Source of the DNA: JBKEDH01 sp047975295
Lineage (GTDB): Bacteria; Bacteroidota; Bacteroidia; Flavobacteriales; Flavobacteriaceae
Length of the DNA stretch: 43,455 nt
Reading direction: 5' to 3'
NCBI GenBank assembly: GCA_047975295.1
Contig: JBKEDH010000045.1
Coordinates: forward strand, 1-43,455
The translations under genes were made by a program, and so were the position numbers. Under the pieces are notes generated by a model that worked only from the letters and a program-made list of their open reading frames with translations, did not search any database and had not been told where the DNA came from. Shown in pieces: positions 34,028-41,841 of this stretch; the first letter of the stretch is position 1, and every line of letters begins with the position of its first letter.

Positions 34028-35602
34028 TTAACCGTTTGCCTTTTTGCGTTTTCGATATTGGTTAAAGCCAAACCAAGCCAATAGCACCACTATAAACGGA
34101 ATAAGGTACGAGGTAGCCTTTCCGCTACCGTTAACCGTGGTGAAGAAACGTTCCCAACGGGGCTTTTTGCCATCCCAGCTCATCCAAATAAATACTGGTT
34201 TACCCACCACATGATCGAAAGGCACAAAGCCCCACGCCCTTGCATCGATGGAGTTATGACGGTTATCGCCCATCATCCAATAATAATTTTGTTTAAAGGT
34301 ATAAGTATCTGTTTGGTTTCCATTAATAAAAATTTGGTTGCCCTTAACTTGAAGCGTATTGCCTTCATATTCGGTAATAACACGTTTGTAAAGTGGTAAA
34401 TTGGTTACGTTAATATTGATACTCGCTCCTTCTTTCGGAATGTATAACGGCCCAAAAAAATCCACATTCCAATTATAATTTGGGTCATGCGGAAAAATAC
34501 CGGCATCCCGATCGCCTTCCTTTTGCTTATTGGGCGTAATGCTCGCCACATTGGGATGGTTTTTAAATTTGGCCAAAGCCTCATCGGAAATAGCCGAAAA
34601 ATAATAGGTATTCTGACTGTTTATAATACCAAAACCATCCGTAATATCGTAACGTTCCTTTAAAAATTTAGGATTGAACTGATTGGTTTTGGGCTGTACA
34701 TGATAACTAAACTGTAAATGTGCCCGATCGGGAAGTTCGTTTTTCTTGCCATTAATATACACAAAGCCGTTACGAATTTCTAAGGTATCGCCCGGTACGC
34801 CCACGCAGCGTTTTACCAAATTGGTCTTTTTATCTATGGGCTTATAATAATTTCTATCGGGATGAAAATTGTTCATATCCAACAAGGTATCGGCCGGTTG
34901 GTTAAACACTACAATATCGTTGCGTTTAATACTTTGGAAACTCGGTATGCGCAAATAAGGCAATTGTAATTTATTTTTCCATGACGAACTGCCCTTATGG
35001 TCGTCGAACAAATACGACTTTTTATTTAAAACCGGAATAGTATCGTGTACCATTGGTGCTGCAACGGTGGTCATGGGTACACGGGCACCGTAATGAAATT
35101 TACTTACAAATAAAAAATCGCCCACCAATAAGGATTTTTCCAAAGACGATGACGGAATGGTAAACGGTTGGATAAAATAGGTATGTACAATGGTGGCCGC
35201 CACAATGGCAAAAAGAATAGAACTTGTCCACTCTCCCGAATTCGATTTTGGTTTTGTGCTCCTATCCTGCACATATTCTACTTGAGCCACATAATTAAGA
35301 TAGTAATTGTAAAGGCCAAAAGTAATTATGGCAAGAAACGTGTCGGTATAAGTATTTTTACCAAAACTTCTAACTGTTTCTACCCAAACCACAGGAAACA
35401 TAATAAGGTTTACAATGGGTAAAAACAATAAAATAACCCACCACCACGGCCTATTGATTATTTTCATTAAAACAACTCCATTATAAATGGGAACAAAGGC
35501 TTCCCATGCTTGCCTACCGGCTTTACCATAAAGTTTCCACGTACCAAGGCCGTGTACTACTTGAATAATCAAAATAAAAATAAACCATTGCGACAGTGCC
35601 AT
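34028..35602 (-). CDS. lepB: Signal peptidase I, long Bacteroidota form
   Basis: Serine/lysine endopeptidase removing signal peptides at the outer face of the inner membrane. It has 524 residues, much longer than E. coli LepB. Several N-terminal hydrophobic segments (about 5-20, 55-75, 88-105) resemble the DUF5684 module, and another helix precedes the active site. The nucleophile Ser153 lies in IPSSSLEKSL (SxSM changed to SSSL, as I recall from other members of this phylum). The general base Lys264 is in VKRCVGVPGD. Box E is GDNRHNSIDARAWG near 460. A large insertion lies between boxes. Upstream is dapB after a 148-base gap with repeats. Confidence 0.94.
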   Translation of the reverse strand: MALSQWFIFILIIQVVHGLGTWKLYGKAGRQAWEAFVPIYNGVVLMKIINRPWWWVILLFLPIVNLIMFPVVWVETVRSFGKNTYTDTFLAIITFGLYNYYLNYVAQVEYVQDRSTKPKSNSGEWTSSILFAIVAATIVHTYFIQPFTIPSSSLEKSLLVGDFLFVSKFHYGARVPMTTVAAPMVHDTIPVLNKKSYLFDDHKGSSSWKNKLQLPYLRIPSFQSIKRNDIVVFNQPADTLLDMNNFHPDRNYYKPIDKKTNLVKRCVGVPGDTLEIRNGFVYINGKKNELPDRAHLQFSYHVQPKTNQFNPKFLKERYDITDGFGIINSQNTYYFSAISDEALAKFKNHPNVASITPNKQKEGDRDAGIFPHDPNYNWNVDFFGPLYIPKEGASININVTNLPLYKRVITEYEGNTLQVKGNQIFINGNQTDTYTFKQNYYWMMGDNRHNSIDARAWGFVPFDHVVGKPVFIWMSWDGKKPRWERFFTTVNGSGKATSYLIPFIVVLLAWFGFNQYRKRKKANG

Positions 35603-35623
35603 AATTATATATTTTTTGGTAAT

Positions 35624-35670
35624 GAACTCGTTTAAACTTTTTCAAACCTCCAAGATTTTTAAAAGTCTTG
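35624..35670. repeat. GTTTAAAC-core repeat end followed by a stem-loop
   Basis: GAACTC plus GTTTAAAC plus TTTTT (35624-35642), then CAAGATTTTT / AAAAGTCTTG (35651-35670, 10-bp stem with one wobble). It lies between dapB and lepB. Confidence 0.5.
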
Positions 35671-35750
35671 ACTAGTTTATATTTTTAACGATACCTGTTT
35701 TTCTTAAATTCTTTTTTGTTAGTTGCTTACAACAACCTTTTGTTACTGTA

Positions 35751-36455
35751 TTAACCAATATTTAACACATCTTTCATCGAAAAAACACCTACTTTCCCAA
35801 CAATCCATTCGGACGCAATTACGGCTCCCAATGCAAAACCTTGCCTGTTATGAGCTTCGTGCTCGATGGTAATGGTATCCACCTCACTTTTGTAGGTTAC
35901 GGTATGTGTACCGGGAACATCGGGAATACGTTTTGCCGTAATGGGAATACTATTGGCTTCCATTTTTTCTAAAGTCCATTTATTGTAAATACTATGTTGC
36001 CCGATAATATCGTTTGCCAACGAAATAGCGGTTCCACTTGGTGCATCTAATTTTTGGGTATGGTGTATTTCCTCCATGGCTATATTGTATTGCTCCAAAT
36101 TAGCCATTATTTTGGCAAGTGTTCGGTTAAGTTCGAAAAAAATATTGACACCTAAGCTAAAATTAGATGCATAAATAAAAGCTCCCTTTTTGGCATGGCA
36201 TAAAGCAACGGCATTATCGTATTTATCCAACCAGCCCGTAGTACCCGATATTACGGGAACATTGTTGTTTAAACAATTGCTAATATTTGAAAATGCTACC
36301 GTAGGAATACTAAAATCTATAGCAACATCGGCTTTGGTTATGTCGTATTCGGTATCGCCCTTATGTATTTTTAAAACGATGTCGTGGCCACGGTTAATGG
36401 CAATTTGTTCTATGGTCTTACCCATTTTCCCGTATCCGAGTAAAGCTATCTTCAT
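35751..36455 (-). CDS. dapB: 4-hydroxy-tetrahydrodipicolinate reductase
   Basis: Reduces dihydrodipicolinate in the lysine/diaminopimelate pathway. It has 234 residues. Nucleotide-binding GYGKMGKTIE (7-16), ISGTTGW (about 92-98), the FSLGVNIFFELN segment, the catalytic EIHHTQKLDAPSGTA (about 150-164, HH pair and K), and C-terminal EHEAHNRQGFALGAV. It is slightly shorter than the E. coli enzyme, normal for this phylum. It follows DUF5683 by three bases. Confidence 0.96.
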   Translation of the reverse strand: MKIALLGYGKMGKTIEQIAINRGHDIVLKIHKGDTEYDITKADVAIDFSIPTVAFSNISNCLNNNVPVISGTTGWLDKYDNAVALCHAKKGAFIYASNFSLGVNIFFELNRTLAKIMANLEQYNIAMEEIHHTQKLDAPSGTAISLANDIIGQHSIYNKWTLEKMEANSIPITAKRIPDVPGTHTVTYKSEVDTITIEHEAHNRQGFALGAVIASEWIVGKVGVFSMKDVLNIG

Positions 36456-36458
36456 GTG

Positions 36459-37088
36459 TTAAAATTTAAAACTTAGGGTTAGGCCAACATCACTTTTGGC
36501 ATCAATTTCATTAAACTTATAATGGGGTGCCAATGATAAATTTTCATCGACATTATACTGCAATAAATGGGCATCGACATTGGCATCGATAATATTAAGG
36601 GCATAAAGTCCAAGGGTTATTAAAAGTGACAGTTCTTTATTTTTTCGATAGAATTTTTGTCCCCTAACCAAACCATCTGTAGTTACACGAGGTTCGTCGA
36701 GCTTTGTGCCATCTGCATCAAAATAAAATTCGTCGTCGGTAAAACCGGCAAGACGGCGTTTGTAAATATCTCTATACCGGTTATATTCTTTGTTATTGGT
36801 AGTATAAAAATAAATTCCGGTTCCTAACGCAGCATAAACAATGGGAATTTTCCAGTACTTTTTATTGTAGGCCTGTCCCAATCCGGGTAGTACAGCAGAG
36901 TAAAAGGCCGCTTTGGAAGGAGACAATGGGTTTATAGTTTTACCTACAGCAACTACTGAATCGATAACAACTTCGGGAGGCAGTTCCTCTTTTACAACCT
37001 CAGTTCCTTTTTTATCTTGAGCCTTTGTGCTTAAACACAATCCAAGAACAAACAGGATTACTATAAAAAGTTTACTTGGCACCTTCAA
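36459..37088 (-). CDS. DUF5683-domain protein
   Basis: A 209-residue protein with signal peptide (1-23, ending TKAQ), then the DUF5683 core at about 50-125 (KAAFYSAVLPGLGQAYNKKYWKIPIVYAALGTGIYFY, then YRDIYKRRL). Two hydrophobic stretches suggest membrane association. Function is unknown. The frame opens with TTG at 37088 or GTG at 37082, both inside the 3' end of parB. No ATG precedes the signal peptide, so the start codon is unusual and translation is probably coupled to parB. The gene order parA-parB-DUF5683-dapB recurs in flavobacteria as I recall. Confidence 0.8.
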   Translation of the reverse strand: MKVPSKLFIVILFVLGLCLSTKAQDKKGTEVVKEELPPEVVIDSVVAVGKTINPLSPSKAAFYSAVLPGLGQAYNKKYWKIPIVYAALGTGIYFYTTNNKEYNRYRDIYKRRLAGFTDDEFYFDADGTKLDEPRVTTDGLVRGQKFYRKNKELSLLITLGLYALNIIDANVDAHLLQYNVDENLSLAPHYKFNEIDAKSDVGLTLSFKF

Positions 37089-37980
37089 CTAATTTTTTTA
37101 AACGGTTAAAATCTTCTTCAGAATGAAAAGGAATCGTAATTTTCCCTTTACCATTCTTGGAAACTTTAACGTCAATTTTATGTCCAAAGTATTCCGAAAA
37201 GGCATTAATGCCCGCTTTTATAAATTCCGGTTTTCCTTTAATATCTTTTTTTGAAGCAATAACGGTGTTTTGCCCATTGGTATGATCTTTAACCAAATTT
37301 TCGGTATCCCGTACCGACAATTGGTTTTCGAGAACCTTTTCGTATATTTCCAATTGAACGGTTTGGTCGTCTATGGCTATTAGAGCACGACCATGCCCCA
37401 TGGAAATAAAGCCATCACGCATTCCAGTTTGTACAATTGGATCCAACTTTAGCAAACGCAGATAATTGGTTATAGTCGAACGTTTTTTGCCAACACGTTC
37501 GCTCATTTGTTCTTGCGTTAGGTTTATTTCGTCTATTAAACGTTGGTAAGAAAGTGCTATTTCGATAGGATCGAGATCTTGACGCTGTATGTTTTCCACC
37601 AAAGCCATTTCCAAGGATTCTTGGTCGTTGGCTATACGTATATATGCCGGTATGGCTTCTAAACCAATTAATTTTGAAGCACGAAAACGACGTTCGCCCG
37701 ACACCAATTGAAATTTGTTAAATTCCAACTTTCTAACGGTAATGGGCTGTATAATACCGAGTTCTTTTATAGATGATGCCAACTCTTGCAGCGACTCTTC
37801 GCTAAAATTGGTTCTGGGCTGAAAGGGGTTAACTTCGATGGTGTTAATATCCAATTCAACAATATTACCAATAAGTTTATCTGCATTTTTGTCCTGTACC
37901 GATTGTATATCGTTACCGGGGTCTTTTAGCAGTGCCGACAACCCTCTCCCTAAAGCTTGTTTTTTTGTTGCTTTGGCCAT
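37072..37980 (-). CDS. parB: Chromosome-partitioning protein ParB
   Basis: CTPase and DNA clamp loading at parS, partner of ParA. It has 302 residues. N-terminal ParA-contact KKQALGRGLSALLKD (5-19). The ParB/sulfiredoxin domain is at about 45-135 with NPFQPRTNF and the CTP-binding GERRFRASKLIG (about 95-106). The helix-turn-helix is near 155-185 (TQEQMSERVGKKRSTITNYLRLLKL), and the dimerisation tail ends near 302. I looked for a parS palindrome in the window and did not find one. Confidence 0.96.
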   Translation of the reverse strand: MAKATKKQALGRGLSALLKDPGNDIQSVQDKNADKLIGNIVELDINTIEVNPFQPRTNFSEESLQELASSIKELGIIQPITVRKLEFNKFQLVSGERRFRASKLIGLEAIPAYIRIANDQESLEMALVENIQRQDLDPIEIALSYQRLIDEINLTQEQMSERVGKKRSTITNYLRLLKLDPIVQTGMRDGFISMGHGRALIAIDDQTVQLEIYEKVLENQLSVRDTENLVKDHTNGQNTVIASKKDIKGKPEFIKAGINAFSEYFGHKIDVKVSKNGKGKITIPFHSEEDFNRLKKLVEGAK

Positions 37981-37983
37981 AAA

Positions 37984-38754
37984 TTAGGCGTTTTCGTTTT
38001 TGTTTATAATCTCTCTTGCCAAGCTCAAATAATTTGACGCTCCCCTACTGGAAGCATCGTAATTAATAATGCTTTCGCCATAACTTGGTGCCTCGCTTAA
38101 ACGGATGTTTCGTTGTATTATGGTGCTAAAAACCATATCGTTAAAATGTTTCTGAACCTCTTCTACCACTTGGTTCGACAGCCTTAAACGCGAATCGTAC
38201 ATGGTTAACAAAAGCCCTTCGATATCCAAATCAGGATTATGGATTTTCTGTACGCTTTTTATGGTATTTAACAGTTTGCCCAAACCTTCTAGCGCAAAAT
38301 ATTCGCATTGAATTGGGATTATAACGGCATTGGAAGCCGTTAAAGCATTAAGCGTAAGCAGCCCCAATGATGGTGCACAATCTATTATAATATAATCGTA
38401 GTCGTTAACAACTTCGGCCAATGCATTTTTCATCATATATTCCCTGTTGTCCTTATCTACAAGTTCTATTTCTATGGCAACCAAGTCGATATGAGCAGGT
38501 ATAATGTCCAGATTTGGGGTTTCTGTTTTTATAATGGCTTCTTTGGCCGTATGCGAATGTTCCAAAAGTTGATAAGTACCTATCTCTACCGTTTCCACAT
38601 CAATACCTATTCCAGAAGTGGCGTTGGCTTGTGGGTCGGCATCTATAAGCAATACTTTTTTTTCGAGAACACCAAGTGAAGCTGCCAAATTAATGGAGGT
38701 TGTGGTTTTTCCAACACCTCCTTTTTGATTAGCAATTGCAATAATTTTGCCCAT
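37984..38754 (-). CDS. parA: Chromosome-partitioning ATPase ParA (Soj)
   Basis: Walker-type ATPase that moves ParB-bound origins over the nucleoid. It has 256 residues. Deviant Walker A KGGVGKTTTSINLA (10-23), switch I DADPQANAT (39-47), Walker B YIIIDCAPSLG (about 120-130). It lacks the N-terminal DNA-binding extension of plasmid ParA, so it is the chromosomal Soj type. parB starts three bases later. First gene of the operon. Confidence 0.96.
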   Translation of the reverse strand: MGKIIAIANQKGGVGKTTTSINLAASLGVLEKKVLLIDADPQANATSGIGIDVETVEIGTYQLLEHSHTAKEAIIKTETPNLDIIPAHIDLVAIEIELVDKDNREYMMKNALAEVVNDYDYIIIDCAPSLGLLTLNALTASNAVIIPIQCEYFALEGLGKLLNTIKSVQKIHNPDLDIEGLLLTMYDSRLRLSNQVVEEVQKHFNDMVFSTIIQRNIRLSEAPSYGESIINYDASSRGASNYLSLAREIINKNENA

Positions 38755-38962
38755 TAAAAAAATGAATTAAATTTAACGGTAAAAATACAATTATTTACGA
38801 GGAATAAAAACCGAACTTGTTAACATTGGAAGGTTTTGGTTTTTTATCCCGTATTCCTGTTAAAATGATATTTTTTTTTTGAATAATTTCAAAAAAAATA
38901 CCAAACTTCACTTTTATCCAAAAAGGTTAAATATACTTTTAAAGGAAAAAGGTTGCCACCAA

Positions 38963-40150
38963 TTAAATTACCCCCAAAGCCTTACCTACTTTTGTAAAGG
39001 CTTCGACTGCTTTGTCTATATGGTGTGTTTCGTGCGAAGCCGAAAGCTGCACCCGTATTCTTGCTTTTTCCTTTGGTACTACGGGATAGAAAAATGCTAT
39101 AACGTAAATACCTTCGTCCAATAATCTGGCCGCAAATTCCTGTGCCAATTTGGCATCGTACAGCATTACTGGTACAATGGGATGCTCGCCGGGAACAATA
39201 TCAAAACCGGCTTCGGTCATTTTTGTTCTAAACCGTTTGGTATTGTTCTGTACCTTTTCGATTAAATCGGTAGATGTTTTTAACTTGTCCAAAACCTTTA
39301 TGGATGCTCCTGCAATGGCTGGCGCCAAAGTATTGGAAAATAAATACGGACGTGATTTTTGGCGTAGCATATCTACAATTTCCTTTCTGGCTGCCGTAAA
39401 ACCGCCCGAAGCACCGCCAAGTGCCTTACCATAGGTTCCGGTAATAATATCAATACGCCCCATAACGTTTTTTAGCTCGTGCGTTCCCCTACCTGTTTTG
39501 CCTGTAAAACCTGTGGCGTGGCATTCGTCTACCATAACCATGGCATCATATTTTTCGGCCAGATCGCAAATTTTATCCAATTGTGCAATGGTACCGTCCA
39601 TAGAAAATACGCCATCGGTAACAATTAATTTTCTTCTGGCTCCCGAAGCCGCTTTAAGCTGTTCTTCCAAAGCTTCCATATTATTATGTTTGTAACGGTA
39701 ACGAGCCGCTTTACATAAACGGATACCGTCAATTATGGAAGCATGGTTCAGTTCATCCGAAATAATGGCATCTTCGCTTGTTAAAATAGGCTCGAAAACA
39801 CCACCGTTGGCATCGAAAGCCGCGGCATACAGAATACAGTCTTCCATACCAAGAAATTCGGCTGTTTTCTTTTCAAGTTCTTTGTGGATATCCTGTGTAC
39901 CACAAATAAACCTGACCGATGACAAACCAAAACCGTGTGTTTTCATGGCATCGATTCCCGCTTCGATAACATCGGGGTGCGAGGCTAGCCCCAAATAATT
40001 ATTGGCACAAAAATTAAGTACTTCGTTGCCGGCCGTAGTATTTATTTCGGCACCTTGCGGCGTTGTAATAATGCGTTCTTTTTTGTATAAACCGGATTCT
40101 TTTATATCGTTTATTTCCTGTTGCAGTTGCTCTTTTACGTTTCCGTACAT
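38963..40150 (-). CDS. kbl: Glycine C-acetyltransferase (2-amino-3-ketobutyrate CoA ligase)
   Basis: PLP enzyme that splits 2-amino-3-ketobutyrate with CoA to glycine and acetyl-CoA. It has 395 residues, as expected. NFCANNYLGLASHP (about 46-59), VMVDECHATGFTGKTGRGT (PLP-contacting DECH), and the Schiff-base lysine in GTYGKALGGASGG. It lies ten bases downstream of the threonine dehydrogenase gene, so the pair completes threonine-to-glycine degradation. Confidence 0.96.
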   Translation of the reverse strand: MYGNVKEQLQQEINDIKESGLYKKERIITTPQGAEINTTAGNEVLNFCANNYLGLASHPDVIEAGIDAMKTHGFGLSSVRFICGTQDIHKELEKKTAEFLGMEDCILYAAAFDANGGVFEPILTSEDAIISDELNHASIIDGIRLCKAARYRYKHNNMEALEEQLKAASGARRKLIVTDGVFSMDGTIAQLDKICDLAEKYDAMVMVDECHATGFTGKTGRGTHELKNVMGRIDIITGTYGKALGGASGGFTAARKEIVDMLRQKSRPYLFSNTLAPAIAGASIKVLDKLKTSTDLIEKVQNNTKRFRTKMTEAGFDIVPGEHPIVPVMLYDAKLAQEFAARLLDEGIYVIAFFYPVVPKEKARIRVQLSASHETHHIDKAVEAFTKVGKALGVI

Positions 40151-40160
40151 AATATTTTAT

Positions 40161-41114
40161 TTATTGTGTTATTAAGTTGTATTGTTGTTTAAGTTGAAAA
40201 ATCATTTCTGCCGTCATTGTATCCAAATCATATTTGGGTTTCCATCCCCAGTCGTTTCTAGCATACGAATCATCTAACGACGATGGCCAATTTTCGGCAA
40301 TTTGTTGGCGGTAATCGGGAGTGTAAGTTATGTTAAAATCGGGATAATGTTTCTTTATAGATACCGCAATATCCTTTGGAGTAAAGCTCATACCTTGTAA
40401 ATTGTACGATGTACGTATGCTAATGGCTTCTTTTGGTGCGTCCATCAATTCTATGGTGGCTCGAATGGCATCGTCCATAAAAATCATGGGCAAACTGGCG
40501 TTATCTTTTAAATAACAATTAAAAATTTCGCCCTTAACGGCCTTATGGTAAATATCTACCGCATAATCGGTTGTACCACCGCCTGGCAAGGATTGGTAGC
40601 CTATAACACCCGGATAGCGCAACGAACGTACATCCAAACCGTAGCGCAGAAAGTAATATTGTGCCCAATTTTCACCCGCTGCTTTGCTTATTCCATAAAC
40701 GGTTGAAGGATTTAAAAAATCGTCCTGAGGTGTATTTTCATCTGAAGCCATATCGCCATAAACCGCAATAGAGCTTGGAAAAAACACTTTTTCTACCTTG
40801 TGTTTTACCGATACTTCCAGTACATTAAATAGGGTTTTTAGGTTAATATCCCATGTTTGTAACGGATTTTGTTCGCCTTTTGCCGATAATATTGCCGCCA
40901 AATGATAGATTTGGGTGATACCGTACTTTTTTACTACAGTTTCGACAGCTTCAAAATTGGTAGCGTCCAAGGTTTCAAAAGTACCTTCGTAATTTGTAAT
41001 GGTACGCAAATCGGAGGCTATAACGGCCTTGGTTCCAAATTTGCTTTTTAAGGCTTCGGTTAGAACGGAACCCAATTGTCCGCCTGCTCCGATAATCAAT
41101 ATTTTGGTATTCAT
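40161..41114 (-). CDS. tdh: L-threonine 3-dehydrogenase, SDR (epimerase-like) type
   Basis: NAD-dependent oxidation of L-threonine to 2-amino-3-ketobutyrate. It has 317 residues of the extended short-chain dehydrogenase family: GAGGQLGSVLTEAL (8-21), the catalytic YGISKAAGE (Tyr/Lys, about 140-148), then SLRYPGVIGY and GGGTTDYAVDIYHKA, typical of this TDH class. By sequence alone it could be another epimerase-like dehydrogenase, but the adjacent kbl makes TDH likely. A -7-like box and two palindromes lie upstream. Confidence 0.9.
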   Translation of the reverse strand: MNTKILIIGAGGQLGSVLTEALKSKFGTKAVIASDLRTITNYEGTFETLDATNFEAVETVVKKYGITQIYHLAAILSAKGEQNPLQTWDINLKTLFNVLEVSVKHKVEKVFFPSSIAVYGDMASDENTPQDDFLNPSTVYGISKAAGENWAQYYFLRYGLDVRSLRYPGVIGYQSLPGGGTTDYAVDIYHKAVKGEIFNCYLKDNASLPMIFMDDAIRATIELMDAPKEAISIRTSYNLQGMSFTPKDIAVSIKKHYPDFNITYTPDYRQQIAENWPSSLDDSYARNDWGWKPKYDLDTMTAEMIFQLKQQYNLITQ

Positions 41115-41130
41115 TAAATTAAGTTTAAGA

Positions 41131-41138
41131 CAAAAATA
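41131..41138 (-). promoter_or_regulatory. Possible -7 box of tdh-kbl
   Basis: The minus strand reads TATTTTTG (TAnnTTTG type), 17 bases before the tdh ATG, which implies a very short leader. Confidence 0.3.
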
Positions 41139-41191
41139 AAATTACACATTACAACAATAATCGCATCAAATAAACTGTTAAAAACATATAA

Positions 41192-41210
41192 TTAAGTTAA
41201 TTTAACTTAA
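41192..41210. promoter_or_regulatory. 19-bp perfect palindrome between tdh and lrp, candidate operator
   Basis: TTAAGTTAA, T, TTAACTTAA. It lies upstream of the tdh-side -7 box and in the divergent gap shared with an Lrp/AsnC gene, the classic place for its binding site. Confidence 0.45.
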
Positions 41211-41233
41211 AAAAACAATTTTAAAAGAATTTA

Positions 41234-41250
41234 TTACTTTTGAAAAGTAA
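41234..41250. promoter_or_regulatory. 17-bp perfect palindrome next to the lrp-like gene
   Basis: TTACTTTT, G, AAAAGTAA, about 40 bases before the ATG at 41288. It is a candidate autoregulatory site, spaced about 41 bases (four helical turns) from the palindrome at 41192. Confidence 0.45.
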
Positions 41251-41287
41251 ATTTAATCCTTGTTAGAAGAAAAATTTGTGCAAGACT

Positions 41288-41752
41288 ATGATCGAGAAAT
41301 TAGATAAGACCGACTTAACTATACTTAGAATCTTACAAGACGATTCTAAAAAAACCACAAAAGAAATCGCATCGGAACTGAACTTGACCATTTCGCCCGT
41401 TTACGAACGCATAAAGCGCTTGGAAAACGATGGTTATATAAAAAAATATGTGGCTCTTTTAGACAAAAAACAGTTGGATTACCCCGTAACTGCCATTTGT
41501 ATGGTATCGTTACGTTACCATAACGAAGGTTTTATTGATAAATTTGAGGAGCAAATAAAGCAACTACCCGAAGTACAGGAATGTTACCACATGGCTGGAA
41601 AAGTAGATTTTTTTCTTAAAATAAATATGAAAAGCCTAAACCATTATCACGATTTTGTACGGATAAAACTCTCGAACATTTCCAATATCGGGATTTTGGA
41701 AAGTTATTTTGTTTTAAAGGATATAAAACATAGTACGGCATTTTTAATTTAA
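41288..41752 (+). CDS. Lrp/AsnC-family transcriptional regulator
   Basis: Amino-acid-responsive regulator. From ATG 41288 it has 154 residues. Winged helix-turn-helix at 4-60 (KLDKTDLTILRILQDDSKKTTKEIASELNLTISPVYERIKRLE is the family start) and a RAM ligand-binding domain at about 68-150 (ECYHMAGKVDFFLKINMKSL). An upstream TTG (41276) is possible but less likely. It is divergent from tdh-kbl, so control of threonine catabolism by an amino acid is the best guess. Confidence 0.92.
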   Translation: MIEKLDKTDLTILRILQDDSKKTTKEIASELNLTISPVYERIKRLENDGYIKKYVALLDKKQLDYPVTAICMVSLRYHNEGFIDKFEEQIKQLPEVQECYHMAGKVDFFLKINMKSLNHYHDFVRIKLSNISNIGILESYFVLKDIKHSTAFLI

Positions 41753-41753
41753 T

Positions 41754-41839
41754 GAACTTGTTTAAACTTTTTCAATTGGCTAAAAATGGCATCTTTTTGC
41801 TCATTTTTTGTCTTTTTTCATTAAAATTTAAACAAATTC
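41754..41839. repeat. 86-bp GTTTAAAC-type inverted-repeat element between convergent genes
   Basis: The left end GAACTTGTTTAAACTTTTTC and the right end (reverse) GAATTTGTTTAAATTTTAAT are imperfect inverted copies. The left-side interior (AATTGGCTAAAAATGGC) resembles that of the element at 11807. It may also end transcription from both sides. Confidence 0.5.
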
Positions 41840-41841
41840 AA

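Noticed and set aside
37072..38962. A parS site near parAB
   Set aside because: I looked for a GTTnCACGTGnAAC-type palindrome across the window and found none. The CACGTG at about 22540 lies in coding sequence and lacks the flanks.
41787..41800. Second sigma-54-like match (TGGCATCTTTTTGC)
   Set aside because: GG-to-GC spacing is 9, not 10, and it lies within a repeat between convergent genes with nothing to transcribe.
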